From Paenibacillus contaminans (GTDB lineage Bacteria; Bacillota; Bacilli; Paenibacillales; NBRC-103111): a stretch of 64,000 nt of DNA. Shown here in pieces: positions 1-8,906 of the stretch. Both the position numbers and the translations under genes were made by a program. The notes under the pieces were generated by a model. That model was not told where the DNA came from and searched no databases. It saw nothing but the letters and a program-made list of their open reading frames with translations. The stretch covers positions 310,001 through 374,000 of the forward strand of contig NZ_QMFB01000001.1 of the NCBI RefSeq assembly GCF_003285015.1, given 5' to 3'. The first letter of the stretch is position 1. Every line of letters starts with the position of its first letter.

Positions 1-1
1 G

Positions 2-769
2 CAATACGTAACGCAAGCTTATGTCGAAACGATTCGGACAAAGCTTTTTTACAAAACGGACAGGAAGCCGGTCCCCTTCGATCCGGGGCATATCGTGACT
101 TCGGCATACGAAATATCCGAAGCAACGCTTAACGCCTTTAGGAAAGCGGTTTCAGAGGAGAGTCCCGAAAAAATCAAATTTTACTTGTCCGAGCTTTATT
201 TTCAGCTATGCGCCAATCCGCTCTATTCGATCGCCAGCGTGAAACGGGCTTACAAGCAGCTGTATGAACTGGCGCTTGAATACGGCCGCCGGCATTACGA
301 GGCGTCCATGCCGGAATCGGGACGAGCAGGCGATGAATGGGCTTTAGAAACGGTTGACCGGTCGGTGACCTTGCTTGCTTTGCACCGGACTGCGGAACGG
401 TTATTTACGGAGCTGGTAAGGAGGTGGCTGAACGAAGGCGGCAGAAGCTCGCATCGCGTCGTCAAGGAAGTGAAGAAATACGTTTTAAGCCATTTGTCCG
501 AACCGATTCTGCTTGTCGATTTGGCGGAGAAATATCAAATGTCCAGCGAATATTTGTCATTTCTGTTCAAGAAGCAGGAAGGCGTCAACTTTAACCATTA
601 TCTCAAACAGACGCGGATCGATAAAGCAAAGGAGCTGCTCCGGGCAAGCAGTACGCTTAAAGTTTACGAGGTCGCTTTTGCTGTAGGCTATCAAGATGCC
701 AAACATTTTACGAAGGTTTTCAAAGAGCTTACCGGCATTACGCCGGCGCAATTTATCGAGAGATTGTAG
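2..769 (+). CDS. AraC-type response regulator, C-terminal part (gene cut by window start)
   Basis: The reading frame is open from the first complete codon, so the gene starts before the window; the GTG at 95 is only an internal valine. The last 100 residues form an AraC/XylS double helix-turn-helix domain: a first helical pair around ILLVDLAEKYQMSSEYLSFLF and a second around VYEVAFAVGYQDAKHFTKVF, ending in the usual GITPAQF. The kinase starts 23 bases downstream, so by family knowledge this is the DNA-binding half of a YesN-like regulator whose receiver domain lies upstream. It probably controls the importer at 3606-6796. The receiver domain itself is not visible here. Confidence 0.9.
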   Translation, partial: QYVTQAYVETIRTKLFYKTDRKPVPFDPGHIVTSAYEISEATLNAFRKAVSEESPEKIKFYLSELYFQLCANPLYSIASVKRAYKQLYELALEYGRRHYEASMPESGRAGDEWALETVDRSVTLLALHRTAERLFTELVRRWLNEGGRSSHRVVKEVKKYVLSHLSEPILLVDLAEKYQMSSEYLSFLFKKQEGVNFNHYLKQTRIDKAKELLRASSTLKVYEVAFAVGYQDAKHFTKVFKELTGITPAQFIERL

Positions 770-792
770 CAGGGTTCGTACAGGAGGATGAC

Positions 793-3510
793 ATGAAGCG
801 GAATAGCTTGCAGCAGCGAATATTTATGGCCTCGATCACGATCCTTCTAATCGTGTACGGATGTTCCGCGTGGGCATCCTATTATTTATCCGTAAGCAAA
901 ATATCGGCCGAAAAAGAAAAGCAGCTCTCAAACGTAACCAAGCGGGTCGCTCAAAATCTGTCGGATATGTTCGATCAGACCGAGAAGGTTGCGCTTCTCG
1001 TTTCGCAAAACGGGAGGCTGCTCGATCAAATGACCGCTCATTATGCCGACGACAACGCCGAGCTCGCGAAGCTGCAGAACATAGAAAGCACGTTAAGCGG
1101 TATGATTCTGCAATATCCGCATATCGAATCGATACTAGTCTCGTTCCGTAACGAAAACACCTATATGTTCACGTTCGGCACGACGGTGGACCGGCAGCAA
1201 AGCCGTGAGCTGAACTTGTTCCGCAACAAATGGGCTGACGCCGTACTTGCCGGTGAAAAGGGGGTATGGCGGTCTCCGGATGCGAACGGCGGGGAAATGC
1301 CGTCGCTTTTCCATGTGCTGCTAGGCGAGAAATTCGTCTTCAGCAAACGAATCAACGATAACGCAGTCGTATCGCTAGCTGTAAGTCCGGCCAAAATCAA
1401 AAGCCTGCTTACGCAAACGGATTCCCCGTTCGGTTACGAGGTGTCCGCATACCGCGACGCCGCTGCAGTTGTTCAGGCGGGCTCCGGCCATGCTGAAAAC
1501 AGCTTTGACCACATGGAAACGGTTCGTCTGGAAAAATACGGCCTCGAGCTGCGTACGTGGATCGACAGCGAGGCATCTGCCGCCGATCGTCTTCATCAAG
1601 TGAGAAATATAGCGATACTGGCATTTTTGCTTAGCGCAGTCGCATTCGTCCTGTCCGGCTGGTTCGCGCACCGGATGGTGAATCCGATCCGCCAGCTGAA
1701 GCGGCAGGTCGAAGATATATACGGGCTTAGCGATTCGGTGAAGGTGATCGATTATCAGATCAAGCATAAATTTCCCGTCAGCTTCCGGCTGAAAATGTTT
1801 TTATATTTGCTTGCCGTTTCGGCATTGGGGACGTTCGTGCTCTTTGCCGTCAATTTCGTGTTTTCCAAAACGCAGATTCGCGAAAATTTGAAGCAGTATT
1901 ATTTCGAATATTTGTCCCAATCCGAAAATTCCATCGAGTTCAATTTGAAAAATACGGAGCGGTTCGCCGCATCCATTCTTCGCGACGGCACGCTGCAGGA
2001 GCTGATGCGGGGAACGGAGGATAAAGAGGTGCTCGCGGGCGAGCTGAAGGCGCTGTTCTCGTACCAACAGGTGATCGATAAGAACATCAATTACTTGAAT
2101 GTGTACGGCAGCGACGGCGAAATCGTGTTTTCGACAATCAACTCTTCCCTCAACGAGCAGCCCGTCGAGAAGCGCAATATTTATCCGCTGCTGAAGGAAT
2201 CGAGAGGGGAAACGGTATATTTCAACGAGAAGCAGGATCCGTTCGGCAACCATGTCATCTCGATCGCCAAGAAAATCATGAGCACGACCTATCCGAGCAC
2301 GCTGCTCGGTTATTATATCCTCACGGTTATCGAAGGCGAGCTCAGCTACCTCAGCAGCAATCTCGGGATTATGCTTCTCGACTTTATGATCGTCGGGACG
2401 AACGGCGACATTATTTTCAACAAAGACAACAGCGCGGTGGAGGATATCATGGCCGTCCCGGGCGTCTTTACCCAGACGAAGGGGGCGCAGGAGGCGCGTA
2501 TTAACGGGCAGAACAAGCTTGTCATGTTCGACGAGATGAGCGACACGAACTGGAAAATCATCAGCACGGTGGACGCAAGCGAGCTGAATCAGGGCGAAAG
2601 AGAAATTACGCTCGCTTACGGTTATACGCTGCTCGTTATTTTGTTCGCGCTGTTTTGCGTCATTTACTTTTTGTCAGGCTCGATATCCCGCCCGATACGG
2701 ATGCTGATGTTCAAGATCAGGGAAACGGTCGAGGACCATTTCCAGGGCAGAATGCCGCTTTTGGCCGGGACGGATGAAATTGCGGAGCTTTCGCAGCACT
2801 TGTACGCGATGATCCAGAAAATCCAGTTTCTCATGAACGACATTTACACGGTTGAAGTGAAAAATCGGGAAATCCAGCTGGAGTTCAAAAAAGCGGAGCT
2901 CGCCAACCTGATTCACCAAATCAATCCCCATTTTCTGTACAACACGATGGAGACGATCAAATGGATGGCCATGGAGCTCACGGGCAGCGAAAACCGGGTC
3001 ACCAAAATAATCGGCGAGTTGTCCGTGTTTTTACGCTTCGGCATTCATTCGGATATGAGAACGGTATGGGTTGACGAAGAACTTGCGCATGTGAGCGCCT
3101 ATTTATATATTCAACAAATTCGTTACGGCGAACGGCTGCGCGTCAAATGGGACATCGATCCGGCTGCGCGCCGGAAGCGTATCGCCAAATTCGTGCTGCA
3201 GCCGATCGTCGAGAACGCCCTGCTGCACGGCATCGATCCGAAACGCAAGGCGGGTATCGTCTCGATCCGGATCGCTGCGGAAGGGGGGAGCCTCATGCTC
3301 GAGGTGACCGACAACGGCGCAGGAATCGACTCCCGGACGCTGGAAAGGTTGAACGACGCCAACCCTGCTAGTGACGATCATGTCGGCTTAGCCAATATTC
3401 GCAGAAGACTCGTTCTTTTGTATGGCGAACATGTTGCGCTTACGGTAAGCAGCAAGCCCGGATATTGGACGAAGGTGACGATCTTGGTTGCTCAAGCCGA
3501 CGAATCTTAA
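793..3510 (+). CDS. Large YesM-type sensor histidine kinase with two sensor modules
   Basis: This is a 905-residue membrane kinase, against roughly 600 for ordinary YesM-type enzymes. AGGAGG at 781-786 supports the ATG. Reading by eye gives a membrane segment at about 12-30, an outside domain to about 268, a second segment with a HAMP-like tail (about 270-320), a third segment (about 332-358), a second outside domain to about 605, a fourth segment, then HAMP, the His_kinase H-box INPHFLYN near 712, N-box QPIVENALLHG, G1 DNGAGI and G2 VGLANIRRRL. The histidine and ATP-binding motifs look intact. It should phosphorylate the regulator just upstream in response to an extracellular carbohydrate; the ligand is unknown. 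Confidence 0.93.
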   Translation: MKRNSLQQRIFMASITILLIVYGCSAWASYYLSVSKISAEKEKQLSNVTKRVAQNLSDMFDQTEKVALLVSQNGRLLDQMTAHYADDNAELAKLQNIESTLSGMILQYPHIESILVSFRNENTYMFTFGTTVDRQQSRELNLFRNKWADAVLAGEKGVWRSPDANGGEMPSLFHVLLGEKFVFSKRINDNAVVSLAVSPAKIKSLLTQTDSPFGYEVSAYRDAAAVVQAGSGHAENSFDHMETVRLEKYGLELRTWIDSEASAADRLHQVRNIAILAFLLSAVAFVLSGWFAHRMVNPIRQLKRQVEDIYGLSDSVKVIDYQIKHKFPVSFRLKMFLYLLAVSALGTFVLFAVNFVFSKTQIRENLKQYYFEYLSQSENSIEFNLKNTERFAASILRDGTLQELMRGTEDKEVLAGELKALFSYQQVIDKNINYLNVYGSDGEIVFSTINSSLNEQPVEKRNIYPLLKESRGETVYFNEKQDPFGNHVISIAKKIMSTTYPSTLLGYYILTVIEGELSYLSSNLGIMLLDFMIVGTNGDIIFNKDNSAVEDIMAVPGVFTQTKGAQEARINGQNKLVMFDEMSDTNWKIISTVDASELNQGEREITLAYGYTLLVILFALFCVIYFLSGSISRPIRMLMFKIRETVEDHFQGRMPLLAGTDEIAELSQHLYAMIQKIQFLMNDIYTVEVKNREIQLEFKKAELANLIHQINPHFLYNTMETIKWMAMELTGSENRVTKIIGELSVFLRFGIHSDMRTVWVDEELAHVSAYLYIQQIRYGERLRVKWDIDPAARRKRIAKFVLQPIVENALLHGIDPKRKAGIVSIRIAAEGGSLMLEVTDNGAGIDSRTLERLNDANPASDDHVGLANIRRRLVLLYGEHVALTVSSKPGYWTKVTILVAQADES

Positions 3511-3605
3511 TTTCACCCCCCTTTATCTAAATATCGCCTGCTGGGCGCATCATGACGGCTATTCTACAATTGGCATGTGGGTACAAAACAAGGGAGGTTG
3601 CGAAA

Positions 3606-5045
3606 GTGAAAAAAAGAAACAATGTTCTTCCCAAATTGATCGCGCTTACAATGGTTCCTGCACTGGCGTTCACGACGGCTTGCTCGTCGAAGACCGACGG
3701 CGGATCCGCCGGAGGAAGCGCCTCGCCAGGGGCAGCGTCAAATTCCCCGCAGGCCGAGAAGAAAGTAAAGCTGAAGCTGGTCAGCTACAGCCTTACGACC
3801 GAGAGCAAATGGGAGCGCATCTACAAGCGGTGGCAGGAGAAACACCCGAACATCGAAGTCGAGTACAAAGAGTTCCCGAACGACGAGGCGGAATATTACA
3901 AGGCGCTCGATATCGCCATTGCGGGCAACGAGTATATGGACGTCATCGTAACCGACAATCCGAATGCGGTGCAAAGAGGCAAACAGGGCGTTTTTCTCGA
4001 CGTAAATACGCTCGCTGCCAAAGACAATTTCGACCTTGTCGAAAATTTCGGATCGATCATGAAGGACATCCAAGCGGAAGGCAAAAACTACTACCTGCCG
4101 TACAACATCAACTTTAACCTGCTCTATTACAACAAAGATATGTTCGACGCCAAAGGCGTGAAATACCCTGACGAGAACACGACTTACCTGGAGCTTGTCG
4201 AAATGGCCAAAAAGCTGACCGGCGGCGAAGGAGCGAACAAAGTATACGGGCTTGCGCTGAACGGCGGATCGAACGCTTATGCGACGCTGCTGCCTCTGGA
4301 GAATACGGGCTGGAACTGGGTCAAGCAGGACGGGACGCCTAACTTCTCGGATCAGCGGGTCAAAGATGCCTTCACGATATACAAAGAACTGTTCGATTCG
4401 GGCGCAGCGCCGTCCTTCGTGACGATGGGCTTGGAAAAAATCAATAACCGTCTCCTGTTTGCCCAGAAAAAAGCGGCGATGATCATCAACAACTGGTGGA
4501 CGCCGGTGCAAATGAGCCAGTTCCGTTTCAACGACAAGGCGGTTTGGCAGAACGGCATCGACTTCAAAATTGGCGCCACTTACGCGCCGCGCTTCGATTC
4601 GCAAGCGACGCCTAAGATGCAGAACGTAACGGCTGGATACGGCTATGGCGTAAGCGCCAAAACGAAATACCCGCAGGAATCGTACGAGTTCGCCAAATTT
4701 TTGGCAACCGAATGCGCGGATATTTTCGGCTTGATCTCCTCTTACAAGAAAGCGGATCCGAACCAGACGGCGGATATTTTCAACAAGTTCCTCGATAAGG
4801 ATAAAGTCGAGCACAAGGATATTTATCCGCAAGAAGTCGTCGATATGATCAAAAAAGTCAATACGGAAACGATTCCGGCTACAAGCACGGGCACGATGCC
4901 TTCCGTCGACGCCGGCGTGAAGAAAGCGCTTCAGGATCAGGTTAACCGCGACAGCGTCGAGTTTTACAGCGGCAAAACGCCGATCGACGACTTCCTGAAA
5001 AAATTGCAGACGAATGCGGAAGATACCGTGAAAAAACTGAAATGA
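3606..5045 (+). CDS. Sugar ABC transporter substrate-binding lipoprotein
   Basis: The frame is open from 3552, but GTG 3606 follows GGGAGG at 3592-3597 and gives a proper lipoprotein signal (charged start, hydrophobic stretch, FTTAC lipobox at about residue 26), so 3606 was chosen (479 residues). A serine/glycine-rich linker follows, then a Venus-flytrap solute-binding fold of the CUT1 family, with YLPYNINFNLLYYNKDMF as the usual hinge-region signature. It would capture an oligosaccharide at the outer face of the membrane and pass it to the two permeases that follow at once. No ATPase gene is present, as is common for CUT1 importers that share an MsmX-type ATPase encoded elsewhere. Confidence 0.92.
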   Translation: MKKRNNVLPKLIALTMVPALAFTTACSSKTDGGSAGGSASPGAASNSPQAEKKVKLKLVSYSLTTESKWERIYKRWQEKHPNIEVEYKEFPNDEAEYYKALDIAIAGNEYMDVIVTDNPNAVQRGKQGVFLDVNTLAAKDNFDLVENFGSIMKDIQAEGKNYYLPYNINFNLLYYNKDMFDAKGVKYPDENTTYLELVEMAKKLTGGEGANKVYGLALNGGSNAYATLLPLENTGWNWVKQDGTPNFSDQRVKDAFTIYKELFDSGAAPSFVTMGLEKINNRLLFAQKKAAMIINNWWTPVQMSQFRFNDKAVWQNGIDFKIGATYAPRFDSQATPKMQNVTAGYGYGVSAKTKYPQESYEFAKFLATECADIFGLISSYKKADPNQTADIFNKFLDKDKVEHKDIYPQEVVDMIKKVNTETIPATSTGTMPSVDAGVKKALQDQVNRDSVEFYSGKTPIDDFLKKLQTNAEDTVKKLK

Positions 5046-5055
5046 GGACGAATCC

Positions 5056-5946
5056 GTGAAAATGAACAAAAATGCGTGGCGTGAAAATGTGACGGGCTAT
5101 CTGTTCATCCTGCCGAATTTAATAGGACTCGCGGTCTTCACCTTTTTTGCGCTCGCCTTCTCCCTCACGATCAGTTTCACGGACTGGAATTTGGTAGGAA
5201 GCCTTTCCGATTTGCATTTCGTCGGATTCGACAATTACGTTGCATTGGTCCAGGATAAGCTATTCTGGGTATCCTTGCTCAACAATTTGTGGTTTCTGCT
5301 GGTCGTGCCCGTGGAGACGCTGCTGGCACTGCTGATCGCGATTGCCTTGAACCGTTTCGTGATCGGAAGCAAAGCGCTCAGGGTCGTCTACTATTTGCCC
5401 AATATTACGAATATGGCTGCCGTTCTCGTGGTGTGGAATCTGCTGTTCCACCCCGAGAAGGGGCCGGTCAACGTCGTGCTGAAAAGCCTCGGCTGGCTCC
5501 ACCCGCCGATGTGGATGTTCGATGAAGCGTGGTCGAAGCCTACGGTAGCGCTTTTCGGCGTATGGACGAGTATCGGCTTTTATGTGCTGATCTATTTGGC
5601 AGGCTTGCAAGGTATCAACCGCGAGCTTTACGAGTCCGCCGATATGGACGGGGCGGGCGGATTCAAAAAGCTGCTGCGCATCACGATTCCGATGATTTCG
5701 CCCACTACGTTTTTCGTCGTCGTCTTGTCCGTCATCAAATCGTTCCAGCAATGGTCGAGCGTGCAAATATTGACCGAGGGCGGGCCGGGCAATTCGACGT
5801 ACATTCTCGGTTATTACATCTACAACATGGGCTTCAAATATTACAAGATGGGTTATGCTTCCGCCATCGCTTGGGTGCTGTTTTTCATCGTCCTGATCAT
5901 TACGCTTATCCAGTGGAAGGGTCAGAAGAAGTGGGTGCATTATTGA
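5056..5946 (+). CDS. Sugar ABC transporter permease, MalF/UgpA type
   Basis: This is a 296-residue inner-membrane protein with about six membrane segments. The cytoplasmic EAA loop is visible near residue 192 as ESADMDGAGGFKKLLRITIP, the docking site for the transport ATPase. It starts at GTG 5056 or ATG 5062, ten to sixteen bases after the binding-protein stop, with GAGGA at 5044-5048 as ribosome site. It forms the transport channel together with the permease that follows. Length and motif fit the family, so only the substrate is uncertain. Confidence 0.92.
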   Translation: MKMNKNAWRENVTGYLFILPNLIGLAVFTFFALAFSLTISFTDWNLVGSLSDLHFVGFDNYVALVQDKLFWVSLLNNLWFLLVVPVETLLALLIAIALNRFVIGSKALRVVYYLPNITNMAAVLVVWNLLFHPEKGPVNVVLKSLGWLHPPMWMFDEAWSKPTVALFGVWTSIGFYVLIYLAGLQGINRELYESADMDGAGGFKKLLRITIPMISPTTFFVVVLSVIKSFQQWSSVQILTEGGPGNSTYILGYYIYNMGFKYYKMGYASAIAWVLFFIVLIITLIQWKGQKKWVHY

Positions 5947-5968
5947 TGCGGAAAGGAGAGAATGGACG

Positions 5969-6796
5969 ATGGCCGTTTGGCTAAGAAGAGGAATGGTCAG
6001 CTTGGTGACATGGGCCGGAGCGATTCTGATGCTGGTTCCATTGGTCTGGATGGTATCCGCTTCGTTTAAGCCGAGCGCCGATGTTTTTGAATTTCCGATC
6101 AAATGGATACCCCGGAATCCGACGATCGACGGCTATAAAGTGCTTTTCGAATCGCGGTTCAACTTCCTCTTATTTTACTGGAATACGTTCGTGACGGCGT
6201 TCATGACGATACTCGGTGTAGTTGTGGTGGGAAGTATGACCGCGTACGCGTATGCGAAGATTCGTTTTGCCGGCAAAAATGTCATCTTCCTGCTGCTGAT
6301 CGCGACGCTTGCCATTCCGTTTCAGGTCGTCATGATTCCGCAATTTATCATTTTTCGGAATATCGGCCTGCTAGACACGCTGACCTCGCAGTGGATCGGC
6401 GCGTTTCTTAATCCGGTAATGGCGATTTTCCTGCTGCGGCAATATTTCATGACGCTCCCGGACGAATTGGTCGATTCGGCCAAGATTGACGGCTGCGGCC
6501 ATCTGCAAATTTTGTGGCGTATCGTCATGCCGATATCCAAGCCGGTATTGGTCACCGTCATCCTGCTTTATTTCGTCAGCGCTTGGAACAACTACGAAAC
6601 GGCGCTGCTCTATTTGCGCTCGGTCGACAAATACGTCGTATCCATAGCGGTTCGCGTCTTCTCGGGCGAGTTGAGCGTCAACTACTCGGCCGTCATGGCC
6701 GCATCGGTCATATCGATCGTGCCGCTGATCATTTTGCTGCTTTTCGGTCAACGTTACATCATATCGGGCATCACGTCGGGGGCTGTCAAAGGATAA
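5969..6796 (+). CDS. Sugar ABC transporter permease, MalG type
   Basis: A 275-residue, six-segment membrane protein with EAA loop DSAKIDGCGHLQILWRIVMP near residue 170 and the typical MalG-like ending GAVKG. AAAGGAG at 5952-5958 is the ribosome site for ATG 5969. It is the second channel subunit of the importer, in the same operon as the binding protein and first permease. The loop reads DGCG where DGAG is more usual, a conservative change. Confidence 0.92.
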   Translation: MAVWLRRGMVSLVTWAGAILMLVPLVWMVSASFKPSADVFEFPIKWIPRNPTIDGYKVLFESRFNFLLFYWNTFVTAFMTILGVVVVGSMTAYAYAKIRFAGKNVIFLLLIATLAIPFQVVMIPQFIIFRNIGLLDTLTSQWIGAFLNPVMAIFLLRQYFMTLPDELVDSAKIDGCGHLQILWRIVMPISKPVLVTVILLYFVSAWNNYETALLYLRSVDKYVVSIAVRVFSGELSVNYSAVMAASVISIVPLIILLLFGQRYIISGITSGAVKG

Positions 6797-7034
6797 GGCC
6801 AAGAAGCGCAGTAGGAATATGTGGCTCTTCGCCCCGCTACAGTCCCCGGAAAGGGTGGCCTCAATTGGCAATGCCATGAAGGGAAAATACGATTATGGGG
6901 AAAGACCGAGGATAAAGGGTTGAGGTTAAGAGCTGGGGAAGAGCGCAGAAGATAAGGATGAGTCAGAGGTGAAAACTGTGGACTCAAAAGAGGACAAAGC
7001 CAAGGACAGCGGCATAGGAGAGGGGAAACATACG

Positions 7035-8171
7035 TTGAGTACACCAGATTATAAATTTTTGCGTTTCGAATCGGACTATTTCGTCGGTAAAAGAGGGAAG
7101 CTGGACCGTTATCTCGTTTGCTCGCTTGCCGGATACTTTCCCGTTATGGTGCAAACCGGTCCGAGCTCGTTATCGGTTATTCTCCGGAGCGGCGGACCGC
7201 ATGTCGGCATCACCGGTACGTTATCCGTAACGAATTCCGATGACGGAGGCAAATCGTGGTCGGACCTCGTTCAAGTCGCCCCGCGCTTCGAGGACGTGCG
7301 TAATCCGGCTTATGGCGTGAATGCGGAGGGACATCTTGTCGCCGCTTACTGGCATGCCAGACTTCACCGCTACGATTTGGATCCGGAAGGAAGAGGACTG
7401 CAATACGCATTCGGCTTCGACGAGTCCGACCCGTCGCGCAACGATATTCCGGCGCTGTTCACGGTCGTAAGCAAGGACCGGGGGTTGACCTGGAGCGAGC
7501 CGCAGCCGTACAAATCGCAAATATTAACGATGTGCTCGCCTTACGGCAGAATGATTTCCGCGCCGGACGGGACGCTCCTCATGTCGGTATACGGCGTGCT
7601 GCGCGAGCCTGTCGAAGGCGTCAACCATGCCGTAATCATCGTTCGAAGCAAGGACGGCGGTCGGACGTGGGGCGATGAAACCTTGCTCGCCAAAGGCTAC
7701 AATGAAACGTCGATCGCACTGCTGCCGGACGGAAGGCTGATCGCGATAGCCCGCAAAGACGAGCGCTATGCGCATGTGGCGACGAGCTTCAGCGACGATA
7801 TGGGACGTACTTGGACGGTGCCTAAGCAAGTAACGCGCGACGGCGAGCATCCGGGGGACTTGACCGTGCTCGCAAGCGGGAAGCTGCTGCTTACGTTCGG
7901 CCGCCGCATACGCCCGTTCGGATGCGGAGCGCTCATCAGCGAGGACAATGGTGCGACGTGGAAGACGGACGAAGAAGTTTTGCTTGCCGGCGACGGCATT
8001 AACGATCATGATGTGGGCTATCCGTCTACCGTACAGCTTGCGGACGGCTCAATCGTAACCGTAATCTACTACGGCAGCGGCTCCGAGCCGACCGAGCAAA
8101 GCCGGCTTCGCGGCTGGGGTGACGTCTCATGCCAGGCGATCCATTATCGCGAAGAGGACATAACGAAATAA
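7035..8171 (+). CDS. Sialidase-fold (BNR/Asp-box) protein, probably cytoplasmic
   Basis: Five Asp-box motifs are readable (SDDGGKSW, SKDRGLTW, SKDGGRTW, SDDMGRTW, SEDNGATW), the signature of the six-bladed sialidase propeller. No signal peptide is seen with either start. The frame opens at GTG 6969, but TTG 7035 sits nine bases after a strong AGGAGAGGGG (7016-7025) and gives the N-terminus STPDYKF, so 7035 was preferred (378 residues). It follows the importer, so it may act on the imported sugar inside the cell. True sialidase activity is not proven: Asp-boxes also occur in other exo-glycosidases, and I could not confirm the arginine triad. Confidence 0.82.
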   Translation: MSTPDYKFLRFESDYFVGKRGKLDRYLVCSLAGYFPVMVQTGPSSLSVILRSGGPHVGITGTLSVTNSDDGGKSWSDLVQVAPRFEDVRNPAYGVNAEGHLVAAYWHARLHRYDLDPEGRGLQYAFGFDESDPSRNDIPALFTVVSKDRGLTWSEPQPYKSQILTMCSPYGRMISAPDGTLLMSVYGVLREPVEGVNHAVIIVRSKDGGRTWGDETLLAKGYNETSIALLPDGRLIAIARKDERYAHVATSFSDDMGRTWTVPKQVTRDGEHPGDLTVLASGKLLLTFGRRIRPFGCGALISEDNGATWKTDEEVLLAGDGINDHDVGYPSTVQLADGSIVTVIYYGSGSEPTEQSRLRGWGDVSCQAIHYREEDITK

Positions 8172-8186
8172 CGTTTGAATGGAATA

Positions 8187-8218
8187 AGGCCGGCTGCCGT
8201 TGCAGCCGGTCTTTTTGT
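8187..8218 (+). terminator. Rho-independent terminator of the importer operon
   Basis: Inverted repeat GCCGGCTGC / GCAGCCGGT around a short loop, followed by CTTTTT. It lies 16 bases after the stop codon of the Asp-box gene and closes the operon that starts with the two-component genes. Confidence 0.88.
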
Positions 8219-8318
8219 CGATGAAATCATGATGTTTAGCCACTCTCCGATTGTGTGACTTCGCCGCACCAAAGCGCTTCCAACGAACCGCAGCATCGTC
8301 ACACCAACCCTCTTCCTA

Positions 8319-8340
8319 ATAAGGAAACGTGCTTCCTTAT
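8319..8340. repeat. Short perfect hairpin ATAAGGAA / TTCCTTAT
   Basis: Two perfect 8-base arms around a 6-base loop in the gene-free stretch 8218-8900. No T-run follows, so it is not a clear terminator. Its role is unknown. Confidence 0.45.
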
Positions 8341-8430
8341 GAAATTCCAAATTTGCCTACATATAGAAAGGGGTTTAGCCCTTTACACTTCAATCCTGAT
8401 TTTGTTAAGTATGGACCGTGCGCGTAGTTG

Positions 8431-8640
8431 CGAAAACCTTATTGATAATGAGGCTGTCCGCATTATTCCACCGGTGAAATGCTCGTTCTCTCTCGTTAGT
8501 GAGGCAAACGCAACTATCAATTTCGTTTGTCTTTCTAATCGTTGCGTTTGCCTCATTATGCCTCAAAAACATGGGGTTATGGCGAGAAATAGTAAGGCTT
8601 GCCTCACTGTTAGTTGCGTTTGCCTCATTAACTCGCCAGA
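8431..8640 (+). repeat. Dispersed intergenic repeat, family A, copy 1
   Basis: About 210 bases that match 38041-38251 in inverted orientation. The 14-mer GAGGCAAACGCAAC occurs at 8501-8514 and its exact complement at 8541-8554 and 8613-8626, so the element can fold on itself. The shared core includes GAAAACCTTATTG and TGAGGCTGTCC near one end. Open frames crossing it are not convincing as genes. The surrounding stretch 8218-8900 holds no other gene that I can support. Confidence 0.8.
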
Positions 8641-8748
8641 GAACGGGGTTTCGGTTGCTCCCGTACCTTGAATTTGATGCGGCTAACGTACACTCCAGGT
8701 GGTCCCGGGTTAATGAGGCCTCATCCATGTAGGAGCTTACGTCTTCAA

Positions 8749-8773
8749 AGGATAACGAAGCCCATTATCCTTG
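8749..8773 (+). repeat. Possible degenerate end of the 83-bp repeat (family B)
   Basis: By eye 20 of 25 bases match the right end of the 83-bp repeats at 34653 and 35733, including GAAGCC and TATCCTTG. It may be a decayed copy; chance similarity is not excluded. Confidence 0.35.
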
Positions 8774-8906
8774 TTTCCAATTCCTTCGGGTTCTTATAAA
8801 ACATTAGAACACAATGATAATGTTTTGACAGAGATATGTCCTAGATATGTCCTATTTCGCACGAGAACGACGATGAACCTTCGCATTTGCATGAATGTAG
8901 TATCCT

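Noticed and set aside
3738..5069. 443-codon frame opposite the first binding-protein gene
   Set aside because: Its composition is an Arg/Val/Phe-rich shadow of the lipoprotein gene, without a ribosome site or recognisable motif.
8255..8671. 138-codon frame inside the first family A repeat
   Set aside because: It overlaps the repeat and an opposite-strand frame of similar length; open frames here come from the repeat structure, and there is no ribosome site.
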